From contig NZ_JACHLM010000002.1 of NCBI RefSeq assembly GCF_014207965.1, forward strand, positions 743,893-807,892: a stretch of 64,000 nucleotides of DNA, read 5' to 3'. Within the stretch, counting starts at the first letter, position 1. Each line of letters starts with the position of its first letter. Positions 19,373 to 27,520 of this stretch are shown here, piece by piece. Origin of the DNA: Brevundimonas bullata (GTDB lineage Bacteria; Pseudomonadota; Alphaproteobacteria; Caulobacterales; Caulobacteraceae). The translations under genes and the position numbers were made by a program. The notes beneath the pieces are model-generated. The model ran no database searches. It saw only the letters and a list, made by a program, of their open reading frames with translations, and had not been told where the DNA came from.

Positions 19373-19446
19373 GGCCTGATGGCGGAGTGGTGACGCAGAG
19401 GACTGCAAATCCTTGCACCCGGGTTCGATTCCCGGTCAGGCCTCCA
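19373..19446 (+). tRNA. tRNA-Cys (GCA)
   Basis: The acceptor stem GGCCTGA pairs with TCAGGCC. The anticodon loop CTGCAAA gives anticodon GCA. The T arm is CCGGGTTCGATTCCCGG, and the CCA end is encoded. It is the last host gene before the integrase. Confidence 0.95.
19410..19446 (+). other. probable prophage attachment site (att) in the tRNA-Cys 3' half
   Basis: A tyrosine integrase gene begins its 3' end 33 nt beyond this tRNA, and all genes further right are phage-like. Use of a tRNA 3' half as attB is usual for such integrases. The exact core cannot be set because the other att copy lies beyond the window. Confidence 0.6.
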
Positions 19447-19459
19447 TCGCGAGAATATC

Positions 19460-19485
19460 CCTAAAATAAAACAACCCCTTAGGGG
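19460..19485 (-). terminator. terminator overlapping the integrase stop
   Basis: On the minus strand CCCCTAAGGGG (19485-19475) spans the integrase stop codon and is followed by TTGTTTTATTTTAG. It would end the long leftward early transcript at the prophage edge and protect tRNA-Cys from antisense reading. Confidence 0.7.
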
Positions 19486-20552
19486 GCCGATTGTCTAACC
19501 GTTTCGGGTTCGGTTAGACACGCTTGTTCCCCGTCCGTGCTGGTCTTCACCCGTTCCATAGCCGCCCCAGCAAGCGCCTTCTGGGCTGCGGCGCGGGTAT
19601 ATCGCTCCACCTCCTTCAGCGTCTTGTGTCCAGTGATGGCGGCGATTTGGTGCGAAGTGCAGCCCGCTTCGGCCAGGCGCCGTGCCGCTGACTTCCTCAG
19701 GCCATGGGCCGTCCTGCCCTTCTCAAGGCCCGCCGCGATCGCCGAATCGGTGAACCAGTTGCCGAAGCCGCGAGCCGTGTAGGGGTCGCCGTGCTGGGTG
19801 GCGATGAAGATCAGCTGACCGCTGTGGAAGGCCTTGATTGATTCGCTCAGCCGCGGATGGATCGGGATCTCGAGCGGCTGACCGGTCTTTTCCTGCCGAA
19901 CGACGACATGGCCGTCCAAAATATGCTGTCGGCCCATCTGGCGGACATCGCCTGACCGCTGCGCCGTATAGAGCAGCAGGTCGAAAGCCAGCCGCTCGCG
20001 GGTGCCCAGCGGCCATTTCGCCTCATAGGTCGCGATCTCGGCCTCGGACCAGGTGTGATGCCCCTCGGTCTTGTTCTTGACCGGGCGGACGCCAATCGTC
20101 GGATCCGCCTTCACCATGTCTCGCTCGAGGGCGAAGCGCATCAGGGCGCGGAAGACCTTCAGGAAGGTGTTCGCCGCAGCGGGACGATCAGCGCGGTTGT
20201 CGACCCACTTCCTCACATGCGCGGGCGCGATCTTGGCGACAGGCAGGGCACCGGCCGTGTCGCGGAACCGGTCGATGATGTTGCGGTAGGTCTTCTGCGT
20301 GACCGGCGCCAATAGCTTGAAGTCGGCCGAGGTGTAATAGGCCACGGCCACAGCGCTGAGGCTTCCGGGGATCGTGCGCTTCTCACCCACCGAGACCTTC
20401 TTCGCGCCCTCGGCTGCCGCGTACCAGGTCCACCACGCCTCAGAGCCGAACAACTCCCGGCTCTGGCTCTGTGGAAGGCCGGGCCGCCGATACCGCCAGC
20501 GCAGGACGCCGTGTCGGTCCCGATAGGCCGAGACGTACTTCGGCTTCTTCAC
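19479..20552 (-). CDS. int: phage tyrosine integrase
   Basis: Catalyses site-specific integration and excision. The 357-residue protein has a SAM-like core-binding domain (~residues 65-150) and a catalytic domain with R199, K222, H283-x-x-R286, H309 and the nucleophile Y318 in E-R-Y-T-R. An N-terminal arm-binding domain precedes these. The start ATG overlaps the stop of the upstream excisionase-like gene by 4 nt. It is the last gene of the early operon, so its expression should follow the early promoter rather than a promoter of its own. Confidence 0.95.
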   Translation of the reverse strand: MKKPKYVSAYRDRHGVLRWRYRRPGLPQSQSRELFGSEAWWTWYAAAEGAKKVSVGEKRTIPGSLSAVAVAYYTSADFKLLAPVTQKTYRNIIDRFRDTAGALPVAKIAPAHVRKWVDNRADRPAAANTFLKVFRALMRFALERDMVKADPTIGVRPVKNKTEGHHTWSEAEIATYEAKWPLGTRERLAFDLLLYTAQRSGDVRQMGRQHILDGHVVVRQEKTGQPLEIPIHPRLSESIKAFHSGQLIFIATQHGDPYTARGFGNWFTDSAIAAGLEKGRTAHGLRKSAARRLAEAGCTSHQIAAITGHKTLKEVERYTRAAAQKALAGAAMERVKTSTDGEQACLTEPETVRQSAP

Positions 20553-20785
20553 GCAACCTGATCCCAGGGGTTGTCTTCCTCGATGTGGGGAAGGTTGGTG
20601 AAGGCGGCATCAAGCTCCAGGCGGTCCCAGACCTTGCGGCGGTCGATCGGCCGCGGCGGCGGCATCCGGCCATCAGCGACCATCTCGTCGAACTTGCTGA
20701 CGCTGATGCCGATGTATGCCGCGCCCTCGACGCGGGACAGGCCGCGCGGCGGGCAGCTCATTGGCAGGACGTTGCGGTTGGTCAT
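20549..20785 (-). CDS. excisionase-like small HTH protein (AlpA/MerR-type fold)
   Basis: The 78-residue product reads L-S-R-V-E-G-A-A-Y-I-G-I-S-V-S-K-F-D-E-M, a winged-helix DNA-binding segment of the AlpA/excisionase type, followed by P-P-P-R-P-I-D-R-R-K-V-W-D. The start at 20785 has AAGGGG upstream and overlaps the SNase stop. Its place directly before int supports an Xis role, but this is inference. Confidence 0.75.
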   Translation of the reverse strand: MTNRNVLPMSCPPRGLSRVEGAAYIGISVSKFDEMVADGRMPPPRPIDRRKVWDRLELDAAFTNLPHIEEDNPWDQVA

Positions 20786-21201
20786 TGCCAGATACCCCTT
20801 CCCTGCTCCCGTGCCTGACGCTCTTCGCGCCGATAGGGGTCGCCAAAGTTGGTTTCCGAGATGGCCAGGCCTTCGCGGACGAGGATGGAGCCCAGGTCGC
20901 GCCCGTTGACCGTGCAGACCGCCACGTTCCGCCGATAGCGGTCCGTGTCTGTGATGGTGCAGCGGGCGCCGCTGGCGGCGAGTTGGACAGCCCGAGCCTT
21001 CGCACGGTCCGCGGTGGACCGGGCGGCCGGCGAGCAGGCCCAGACATCGGGCCGCTGGCGGCACCGCGTGAACGGCGCGACCTCCCCGGCGTCGATCCCG
21101 GCAAGGCGGACGCGGTGGCGCGTGCCGTCGTCGGTGACGCAGCGGCCGCTGTCGCCGTCGCTCATCAGGAGGGTGGCGCAGATCAGGACGATGGGGCTCA
21201 T
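20782..21201 (-). CDS. thermonuclease (SNase)-like protein
   Basis: The 139-residue product has an SNase-type fold signature: D-G-D-S, R-V-R-L-A-G-I-D-A-G-E, and a later D-R-Y-R-R-N-V-A-V-C-x-V-N-G-R-D-L-G, with V-R-E-G-L-A. The first hydrophobic stretch could be a signal peptide. Six Cys residues suggest disulfides and export. Start and stop overlap the neighbouring genes by 4 nt. Confidence 0.8.
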   Translation of the reverse strand: MSPIVLICATLLMSDGDSGRCVTDDGTRHRVRLAGIDAGEVAPFTRCRQRPDVWACSPAARSTADRAKARAVQLAASGARCTITDTDRYRRNVAVCTVNGRDLGSILVREGLAISETNFGDPYRREERQAREQGRGIWQ

Positions 21202-21938
21202 GCCTCACCCCCATCGGTCGGCGCCGCCAAACGCGTCTGAAGCCCGACCTTCTCGCTGGTCGCGTTGAACTTCCGCGCCACTGCAGCTTCCAGATCGATG
21301 CCGTAGTGCATGGCGATCAGGTCGGCGCAGATCAGGACGTCTGCGAGCTCGTCAGCCAGTTCGCCGACCGTCGCGCGCGATCCCAAGATGTCCAGCCGCT
21401 CCCGCTCCAGCTTCTTGATGACATTGCACGCCTCTCCGACTTCGCCCGCCAGCTCGTTGCCCCGATAAGCGGCGGTGATCTGGTTGTCCTGGTCCCACTC
21501 GTTCTGGCGGGCGAGGTTGGCGGATCGAAGCGTCGGATGCGTGGTCATGCCGTCGTGCATAGCAAAGGCTGTCGCCTCCCGCGCTGGGGCTTCCGGGGAT
21601 AGGGCGGCGAGAGCGATTTTCGCCCATCGTTCCTGTTGGGAGGCGGGCATCTCGCCCCACGTCCACATGAGGGACGTACCATTCGCTCCGCTGGTCGCAG
21701 CCCATGCTGTGAAGGCGCGCTCTCCTGCGGACAGCACCTCCCCACCCGCCAGAGATGACGGGGCGGGGGCGGATCTCAGAAACTCGGTGATGACGGCGCG
21801 TGCAAACCGCTCTTGACCGGACACGAAAGCCGGATCGAAGTCGTGCAGCGAGCACAGGTTGAAGGCTATCTGCTCCATCGCGCGGTCCGGCACGACGACG
21901 CTCTGGGGGGATGGGGTGTGTTCAGCGGCGCGGGTCAT
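21198..21938 (-). CDS. MazG-like NTP pyrophosphohydrolase domain protein
   Basis: The C-terminal ~95 of 246 residues show the all-alpha NTP-PPase pattern: N-E-L-A-G-E-V-G-E-A-C-N-V-I-K-K, then E-L-A-D-E-L-A-D-V-L-I-C-A-D-L. These supply the E-x-x-E and E-x-x-D metal ligands. The N-terminal ~140 residues match nothing I recognise. Phage MazG proteins lower nucleotide or alarmone pools; here it shares a genome with a RelA/SpoT-type gene. The start at 21938 overlaps the HNH gene stop. Confidence 0.75.
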   Translation of the reverse strand: MTRAAEHTPSPQSVVVPDRAMEQIAFNLCSLHDFDPAFVSGQERFARAVITEFLRSAPAPSSLAGGEVLSAGERAFTAWAATSGANGTSLMWTWGEMPASQQERWAKIALAALSPEAPAREATAFAMHDGMTTHPTLRSANLARQNEWDQDNQITAAYRGNELAGEVGEACNVIKKLERERLDILGSRATVGELADELADVLICADLIAMHYGIDLEAAVARKFNATSEKVGLQTRLAAPTDGGEA

Positions 21939-22786
21939 GCTGCGTCCTTCCGCTGGCGCCGCAGTTCGCGGGCGCGGTGATCGATCTTGGCGATGGTGAG
22001 AAGCGCGGGCTTCAGTTCGTCGGGCGCCGTGTCGTAGGCCATGATCCGCGTGGCCCTGCCGCCGTTGAGGCGAGGCAGCACGCCGCGAGAGATGGCGGTC
22101 CAGTTGGCGGGATCGGTGTTCGTCTTGTCGCCATCCAGGCACTTCAGGCAGAAGCCCTCAGGGACCGGCCCGTTCAGCGCCTCCCAGAGGTGAACGTGCT
22201 TGTGGACGTAGCGCCGGCCATAGCCGGTGTGCGGGTTCGTCTCGGCGACACTGATCTCGACATAGCCGTCGACGTTCAGCCGCTCATGGCCCAGGTGCTT
22301 GGTATTGTGCGGCTCCTGGCCCCGCTTGAACTGCGTCTTTCGAGCGTTCGGGTGCCGCCCGCCGACGCCCTCGGGGCAGCGCTGGCCCTTGTTCGGCGGG
22401 GTCTGCCCCTTGGCGAACTGGCCGGTCCTGCCCGTCTTCCAGCCCATCCGCTTACGCAGGGCGTGGAGGTTAGCAGGGCGCACGTCTTCGCGCGGGAAAG
22501 CGGCGATGAAGGCGCCGTGATAGTCCGAGATCGGCAGAAGGCGGTTGGCCTCAAGCCACGCCATCTCCGGCGCGCTGAACTTCCGGTGACGCCCCTTGTA
22601 GCGGTCGCCCTCTCGCCCGGTCTTCCAGCCCTTGCGCTTCCGAAGGCCGTGCAGGTTCATGGCCGAGATGTCAGGGCGCGAAAACGCCGCCTGGAACGCC
22701 CGGTGAAAGTCGCTGATGACCATCGTCCGGTTGGCTTCCAACCAAGCCATCTCGGCGGCGCTGTAGATGATCCTGGCGCCCCTCAT
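21935..22786 (-). CDS. HNH endonuclease with duplicated DNA-binding module
   Basis: The 283-residue protein has two similar ~55-residue N-terminal repeats (residues ~8-62 and ~69-124). Each runs from S-A-x-E-M-A-W-L-E-A-N-R through N-L-H-x-L-R-K-R-x-G-W-K-T-G-R. A linker and an HNH domain follow (K-H-V-H-L-W-E-A-L-N-G ... N-T-D-P-A-N-W). The repeats probably bind DNA as modular helix-turn-helix units. The nuclease may be a homing or packaging-type enzyme. Confidence 0.8.
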   Translation of the reverse strand: MRGARIIYSAAEMAWLEANRTMVISDFHRAFQAAFSRPDISAMNLHGLRKRKGWKTGREGDRYKGRHRKFSAPEMAWLEANRLLPISDYHGAFIAAFPREDVRPANLHALRKRMGWKTGRTGQFAKGQTPPNKGQRCPEGVGGRHPNARKTQFKRGQEPHNTKHLGHERLNVDGYVEISVAETNPHTGYGRRYVHKHVHLWEALNGPVPEGFCLKCLDGDKTNTDPANWTAISRGVLPRLNGGRATRIMAYDTAPDELKPALLTIAKIDHRARELRRQRKDAA

Positions 22787-23019
22787 CGTGGGGCCTCGAT
22801 CATCGTCAGTTTGTCGTGGAAACGCTCGCCGTGTTCAGCGATCAGTTCGACGGCGCGAAGGTTGAGGTTCTGAGCGCTGACGATCTGAGCCGCCACGCCG
22901 ATGATGGCCTTGGAGCGGTTGACCTCCTTGTCAATCTGGTCGGCGGTCAGGTCTTCCTCGCCTAGCCGCTCCAGTTGAGCGAACAGGTGGTTGTTCAAGT
23001 CTGAGAGCTTGTTCTTCAT
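22783..23019 (-). CDS. conserved-looking small phage protein
   Basis: The 78-residue product is mainly helical, with L-F-A-Q-L-E-R-L near the start and R-S-K-A-I-I-G-V-A-A-Q-I-V in the middle. I have no family name for it. The start at 23019 overlaps the upstream stop by 4 nt, which supports translation. Confidence 0.65.
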   Translation of the reverse strand: MKNKLSDLNNHLFAQLERLGEEDLTADQIDKEVNRSKAIIGVAAQIVSAQNLNLRAVELIAEHGERFHDKLTMIEAPR

Positions 23020-23345
23020 GCTGCTGCTCCGAAGAGGTCGCGTTGTTCGGGGATGAGGGTGTCGAGCCATGCGATGTGCGCGGCCATTTCGCGGGTGCGC
23101 TTGGCCCAGCGGACGCGGGCACAGGCGATAGCGGCGCTCAGGGCTTCGTCACGGCTGGCGGCGCCAGGCTCGCCTTCGCGGAAGCCGATCCCGCCAAATG
23201 AGCCCCACATGTCGCCGGTGCGCTGCTGATGGCTCAGAGCGAAGAACCAGCGCCCGCCGTGCTGACCGAGGGCGATGACGGCGATCTCCCCCACCTTGTC
23301 GCGCAGGGCCAGCCGTTCAGATTGCTCGACGCGGATGTAAGTCAC
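23016..23345 (-). CDS. hypothetical phage protein, GTG start
   Basis: The 109-residue product begins at a GTG that shares GTGA with the upstream stop. It contains a Trp/Gly-rich segment (G-D-M-W-G-S-F-G-G-I-G-F) and a helical C terminus. No family is recognised. Confidence 0.6.
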   Translation of the reverse strand: MTYIRVEQSERLALRDKVGEIAVIALGQHGGRWFFALSHQQRTGDMWGSFGGIGFREGEPGAASRDEALSAAIACARVRWAKRTREMAAHIAWLDTLIPEQRDLFGAAA

Positions 23346-23926
23346 CCCTCGTCTCCGTCCCGGCGGTGGATGGGTTCGGCGTTGCGGGTCTCGCCTGCCG
23401 TAGCCTTGGCGATGGCTGCGTCGCATTTCGCGCGGGCAAGCTGGAGCGAGACGGCGTCTTCTGGCTCGCCGTCCCAATCGACGTAGTGCTGGTGGAGCGC
23501 GTCGCGGGCTTCGCGCAGAGCCTCCAGCAGATCAGGCGCGTCAGCGGTCAGACCGAGCGTTTCGGGGTGCGCCTTGGCGTCAGCAAGGCCGCGATCATAG
23601 CCCGCTTGCTCAACGGCTACCATTTGCTCGCGATGGCGCGAGTTCTGCGCGTAGTAGGCTTGGGCCGCCTCGGTGCTTTCGTTGTGGATCGCGAACCACG
23701 CATCGCCCGCATCCTTCTCCGCCCGGCGCAACGCCTCGACCAGACCCACCTCGCTGCCCTTGATCTGGCAGGCCGGAGCGGCGTCCTCATCCGCTCCGAA
23801 ATGAGCGGCGGCGCAGCGGCGATCCGTGAAGGTCTCGTCGCAATGGAAGCACCTCCAGCCCGCCCCGCCAGCGACAGAACCGCCGGGGGTCACGCTCTTT
23901 GCGCCGGAGTGAGGAACGGAGGTCAT
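23342..23926 (-). CDS. hypothetical phage protein with a zinc-finger-like segment
   Basis: The 194-residue product has C-F-H-C-D-E-T-F followed by a His and a Cys (A-A-A-H-F ... A-C), a likely zinc site near residues 25-55. A long helical region follows. Start at 23926 by overlap with the upstream stop. Function unknown. Confidence 0.6.
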   Translation of the reverse strand: MTSVPHSGAKSVTPGGSVAGGAGWRCFHCDETFTDRRCAAAHFGADEDAAPACQIKGSEVGLVEALRRAEKDAGDAWFAIHNESTEAAQAYYAQNSRHREQMVAVEQAGYDRGLADAKAHPETLGLTADAPDLLEALREARDALHQHYVDWDGEPEDAVSLQLARAKCDAAIAKATAGETRNAEPIHRRDGDEG

Positions 23927-24306
23927 GCTGCCACCCGATGGCGCGCAGCCCATTCGCGCTCAGCAGCAGCGAACTCGCGAGGAAGGATGACGGTGCGATG
24001 GGCGGCCTTGAGCTTGGCGCTCCGGCGCTTCGCCACGACCCAGTCAGGTCCGCACCGCTCGGACACGAAGTCCTCCAGCGGCTTCGGATAAGGTGCGAGA
24101 CGGAAAGTCTGGCCAAGGCCGGGGAACAGCCCGTCTTCCTCGGGGGCGATCACGCCGTCTTCAAGCATCTTCTGGCAGAGATCGGCGCGAGCCATGCGCC
24201 CGTCTTCAAAGGCCCAGGTGACGCCCTTGGCGGCGTCGGCATCCATGGTCTTGATCAGACGGGCGCCGTCAAACAGGCGGCTTTCGATTTGAACAGTACT
24301 GCTCAC
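23923..24306 (-). CDS. hypothetical phage protein, GTG start
   Basis: The 127-residue product starts at GTG 24306, overlapping the previous stop as GTGA. It has a basic C-terminal half. No domain is recognised. Confidence 0.6.
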   Translation of the reverse strand: MSSTVQIESRLFDGARLIKTMDADAAKGVTWAFEDGRMARADLCQKMLEDGVIAPEEDGLFPGLGQTFRLAPYPKPLEDFVSERCGPDWVVAKRRSAKLKAAHRTVILPREFAAAEREWAARHRVAA

Positions 24307-24437
24307 AGGATCTTCCTTCCGACTGGCTTGTGGGTGAAGCAGAAAAGGGACTTGCTGCCCTGCACGCGGACGACGCCGGGAGCGGTGCAGCCGGGCTCAG
24401 AGCACGGCAGCGGCCGCTTCTGGGGCTGACCACCCAT
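24303..24437 (-). CDS. 44-residue zinc-ribbon-like small protein
   Basis: This short reading frame encodes C-S-E-P-G-C near residue 12 and C-F-T-H near residue 33, a C-x4-C ... C-x2-H pattern that could bind one zinc ion. Its ATG overlaps the upstream stop by 1 nt (TGATG) and its stop overlaps the downstream GTG, so it fits the coupled operon exactly. Function unknown. Confidence 0.65.
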   Translation of the reverse strand: MGGQPQKRPLPCSEPGCTAPGVVRVQGSKSLFCFTHKPVGRKIL

Positions 24438-24829
24438 CAGGCTTTCCCCTCTTGAGAGCGGCGGACAACTGAGCCGTCGAACTTCTTGGTCATGGTCTTG
24501 TCGAAGCCGGGGCTCGGGATGGGCTTGCGAGGGCGGCGAGTGCCGTTCAGGCGCGCCTCGATGCGCTTCACCTTGGCGATGGCCGGGGTGTCCTTCTGGT
24601 CGGTCTTCTTCCGGGCGCAGGGCTTGCGGAACAGGTGCCGGTTGGACAGGTCGTTGGTGCCGCCGAGCGCCAGGGCGACGCGGTGTTCATCGATGACGCC
24701 CTCAGTCATGGGCTGGAGCTTCTCTCCGCAGCCGCAGGCGCAGATGCCTTTTTGCTCCAGCATGAGGTGGAGGCTTTCGCGGCGGGACAGCGGCTTGCGC
24801 TTCTCGATGACGACGCGTTCGCGGGTCAT
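24437..24829 (-). CDS. HNH-type nuclease domain protein
   Basis: The 130-residue product has C-A-C-G-C-G near residue 30 and D-E-H-R-V-A-L-A-L-G-G-T-N-D-L-S-N-R-H-L, the HNH betabetaalpha-metal motif. A further C-A-R-K-K follows. The start at 24829 overlaps the NinB stop. In lambdoid phages such small nucleases sit with recombination genes. Confidence 0.75.
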   Translation of the reverse strand: MTRERVVIEKRKPLSRRESLHLMLEQKGICACGCGEKLQPMTEGVIDEHRVALALGGTNDLSNRHLFRKPCARKKTDQKDTPAIAKVKRIEARLNGTRRPRKPIPSPGFDKTMTKKFDGSVVRRSQEGKA

Positions 24830-25254
24830 GCGGCCACCCGTTCGGGCTCGGCGTCGAAGTGCTTGATCGTCAGGCCCTGCTCTGCAGTCCAATGCAGGAT
24901 CAGCTCAAGCAGGTCCGAGAACTGCGCCTTACTCAGGTGCGACGACCGATGGCCGAGCGGGAAGATGCGCTCACCGTCCAGGCTGGCGCAGTAGTCAACC
25001 TCGTGGCCCAGAGCGTCCATGAAGACGGACTTCCAGAGGTCGGCGGTCATTTTCCGTCCGTTGTGGAGCGGGCGCTGCTTCGTGATCTGGCCGAGCAATG
25101 ACCAGAGCGCGGCGTTCTGTTCGTCGGTGCGCTTCGGCTCCCGGATTTCGAGAAGGAAGGGCTTACCGGGCGTCCAGAGGGACAAGGCCTTATCCACCCA
25201 CAGATGGGCGTCGCGGCGGGCGCCGGGCGTCAAGCGGAGCAGGTTGCGCGACAT
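24826..25254 (-). CDS. ninB: NinB-family recombination mediator
   Basis: NinB/Orf of lambda binds single-stranded DNA and helps annealing recombination. The 142-residue product has R-E-P-K-R-T-D-E-Q-N-A-A-L-W-S-L-L near residue 40 and W-K-S-V-F-M, both typical of the family. It lies three genes downstream of an ERF annealase, which supports a shared recombination pathway. Confidence 0.85.
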   Translation of the reverse strand: MSRNLLRLTPGARRDAHLWVDKALSLWTPGKPFLLEIREPKRTDEQNAALWSLLGQITKQRPLHNGRKMTADLWKSVFMDALGHEVDYCASLDGERIFPLGHRSSHLSKAQFSDLLELILHWTAEQGLTIKHFDAEPERVAA

Positions 25255-25994
25255 CAGTAACGCTCCTCGCGGAAGGTCACGCCCTTGGCGGCGCGGCGGT
25301 TCTGGCGCGCGTCGTCGTCGGCCAGCTTCTGGATCAGGTCAGCAAAGGCCGGACGGCTCTCGGTCCAGTAGTGGCGGACAGCAGCGTCCAGATCGGTGAC
25401 TTCGGCCAGCACGCGGGTGCGCAAGCCTTGGGCCCGACCGCCACCATGAGCGTGAGCCCTGGCGTTGTCCGCGATCTTGGCGGCGCGTTGAGCGTCCTCG
25501 GCGGCTTTGATCTTCGCGTCGACAGCCTCACGCTGCTCCAGGTCGGCGGCGTTGGATTTTCGTGCAGCTTCGGCGGCGGCCTGAGCAGCAGCCTCAGCTT
25601 CGGCACGAGCCGCGCTGCGCGCCGCCTCCAGTTCGGCTTCCCGGGCGACCAGGAAGGGGCGCTTGGCGGCGTTCAGCGCATCGATCGCTAGCGGCACCTT
25701 GCCCTTGACCGTCTTGTTCGACAGCGGGGCGAGGTAGACGTTGTAGCGGTCCTGGATTTCCTTGACGGCTTCGTCGAGCGGCTTCTTCTCCGCCACGCGC
25801 TCGGCCTCCATGGCCTTGGCGCCAGCGTTCAGATCATCGATCAGCCGGGCGATCTCATCGACCTGCGCCTGGGTAGCGGCTGGTTCGCCGTCGGCCCAGT
25901 TACGGGCCTCGACCAGAAGGTCGTCGAGGTTGATGCGGTGCGCGTCGAATGGCGTCGGCGGCTCGTTCTTGAGGTGGATGACTTCGGCGGTCAT
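25254..25994 (-). CDS. coiled-coil phage protein in the recombination operon
   Basis: The 246-residue product has a long Ala/Glu/Lys helical stretch (residues ~115-185) and a short C-terminal basic tail. Phage proteins of this type occur between ERF and NinB, but I cannot give a function. The start at 25994 is set by the 4-nt overlap with the next gene. Confidence 0.65.
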   Translation of the reverse strand: MTAEVIHLKNEPPTPFDAHRINLDDLLVEARNWADGEPAATQAQVDEIARLIDDLNAGAKAMEAERVAEKKPLDEAVKEIQDRYNVYLAPLSNKTVKGKVPLAIDALNAAKRPFLVAREAELEAARSAARAEAEAAAQAAAEAARKSNAADLEQREAVDAKIKAAEDAQRAAKIADNARAHAHGGGRAQGLRTRVLAEVTDLDAAVRHYWTESRPAFADLIQKLADDDARQNRRAAKGVTFREERY

Positions 25995-26197
25995 GCGCGG
26001 AACCCCTCGCCGGCTTCCTCGGCTTCGGCGCGCTGGACATCGCGCGCGGCGATCTCTGCCGCCATGGCGTCGATTTCTTTCTGGCGCAGGCCGTCGCGCT
26101 GTTCGCGAACCAGCTTGGCGTGAGCGGAGCACAGGTGCGGATACGCCATGGAGGAGATCTCAACGTCCTGGCCCTTGGAGTTGACGTAGAAGGTCAT
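25991..26197 (-). CDS. 68-residue hypothetical phage protein
   Basis: It has one C-x2-H pair (H-L-C-S-A-H) and a Glu-rich helix. Start and stop both overlap neighbours (1 and 4 nt). Function unknown. Confidence 0.6.
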   Translation of the reverse strand: MTFYVNSKGQDVEISSMAYPHLCSAHAKLVREQRDGLRQKEIDAMAAEIAARDVQRAEAEEAGEGFRA

Positions 26198-27021
26198 CAG
26201 GCGGCCTCGTCCTGCTTGTCGAAGGGGGTGTCGCCGGGGAAGTCGTTGGCGGTCTTCTGGTCGGCGGACGTGTCCGCTGGCTTGTCGACGGCGAAGCGCT
26301 TGGCTTCGGTCTGCATGACCTTCACGACGTGGGCGTAATCGCCGTCGTTCAGGCTCTGGCGCAGGCCTTCCTTTTGGCTGTTCCAGAAGTGCTTGAACTC
26401 GTCGCCGGTCTTGGCGTTGCGGAGTTGGTCGGCCGCAAACTGAGCCGCTGCGCTCGGCCCGGTGTCGGCTTGGCGGCCCCGAACTTCATGCGTGGTCGCG
26501 TCGGCGTCGTTGTCGCCCTCGGTCGGGATGCAGAAAGCCTGCATGGCGGCGTATTTGAACGCGGCGCTCATCGCCTTGTTCGTGGATTTGTCGGCGCTAT
26601 CCATCGCTTCGCCGTAGGTGGTGACGACGTGCGACGACCCATCCTCGGCGGCAACCAGCGTGAACTCGACCTGGACGGTCGTGTAGAATATCGCGCCGCC
26701 CTTGGCCGTGGTGCGCTCCACGCATTCACGGCTTACGACGCGAGGCAGAATGATCAGGCCGCGCTTGGCCAGAATGGGCGCGAGCGCGTTGTAGACGTCG
26801 TCGATCCCACGGAAGTTGTAGCCCTGCTGGGTGTTCCGCTTGTCCTTGCCGATGCCCTCCACAGCCATGTCAGCCATGACAGAGGCGATGGCGCGGTAGA
26901 TGGCAGGCCCGGTAGTTGTGACTGCGGTCATGATGCTCTCGGATTGTCCCGCGCCCTCCCCCGCGCCGTTATTGGCGACGCGAGGGCTCTGGGCTGCGGA
27001 GGAAGGGGTTGCGTCGGTCAC
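26197..27021 (-). CDS. erf: ERF-family single-strand annealing recombinase
   Basis: ERF proteins anneal complementary strands during phage recombination. The 274-residue product has the core Y-R-A-I-A-S-V-M-A-D, Y-N-F-R-G-I-D-D-V-Y-N-A-L-A-P-I-L-A, and a G-x-A-M-D-S-A-D-K-S-T-N-K-A-M-S-A-A-x-K-Y segment, all hallmarks of the family. The C-terminal third is disordered and acidic. No exonuclease partner is recognised in the operon. Confidence 0.92.
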   Translation of the reverse strand: MTDATPSSAAQSPRVANNGAGEGAGQSESIMTAVTTTGPAIYRAIASVMADMAVEGIGKDKRNTQQGYNFRGIDDVYNALAPILAKRGLIILPRVVSRECVERTTAKGGAIFYTTVQVEFTLVAAEDGSSHVVTTYGEAMDSADKSTNKAMSAAFKYAAMQAFCIPTEGDNDADATTHEVRGRQADTGPSAAAQFAADQLRNAKTGDEFKHFWNSQKEGLRQSLNDGDYAHVVKVMQTEAKRFAVDKPADTSADQKTANDFPGDTPFDKQDEAA

Positions 27022-27248
27022 AGGACCACCTGCGAGCGATGGTCGATGCGGAAGGTCAGAGCCTCACCGCACAGGCGCAGCGAGCGAGCGCGCTTCCAGG
27101 CCATCTGAGCCGCCTCGACGGAGGTCCATGCGGCGTGGCGTTCGCGACGCTGTTCGCCCTGACGATCCAGCCACGACAGCGTCGCGGTGTGCTTGATCAG
27201 GGACTGAGCGTGCGCCGGGCGCCGGAACGGGACGACCGATCCCATCAC
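27018..27248 (-). CDS. 76-residue basic hypothetical protein
   Basis: An Arg-rich product with no clear domain. It begins and ends in 4-nt overlaps with its neighbours, the main support for it being a gene. Confidence 0.55.
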   Translation of the reverse strand: MMGSVVPFRRPAHAQSLIKHTATLSWLDRQGEQRRERHAAWTSVEAAQMAWKRARSLRLCGEALTFRIDHRSQVVL

Positions 27249-27520
27249 GCGGCCTCAGCCAGGACGGGTCGGGGCGCAGCCGCGCGAAGGGCTGCACGCA
27301 CCGCTGCGCTGTCGATCGGAGGCTCGTACCCCATGGCCTCACGCCAGAGGCCTTCCTTGCCCTCGAAGTTGGCGAAGATGGCGCCGGTAGACATACCGGC
27401 TGCAGTGGCGATGACCCGTATGGTGCCGTCTTCGTAGGAGCCGGGCTCAGCCCAGACCTTCTGAGCGGCGGCGATGATGCGGGCGCGAGTCTGCGCCTTA
27501 GCCAGTTGGCGGCGGTTCAC
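27245..27520 (-). CDS. mini TetR-type HTH protein
   Basis: Of 91 residues, the first ~60 form a complete TetR N-terminal DNA-binding domain (T-R-A-R-I-I-A-A-A-Q-K-V-W-A ... I-A-T-A-A-G-M-S-T-G-A-I-F-A-N-F-E-G-K-E-G-L). The ligand-binding and dimerisation domain of normal TetR proteins (~200 residues) is absent. It is either a truncated relic or a phage regulator working by the HTH alone. The intact 4-nt overlaps on both sides argue for a functional gene. Confidence 0.75.
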   Translation of the reverse strand: MNRRQLAKAQTRARIIAAAQKVWAEPGSYEDGTIRVIATAAGMSTGAIFANFEGKEGLWREAMGYEPPIDSAAVRAALRAAAPRPVLAEAA

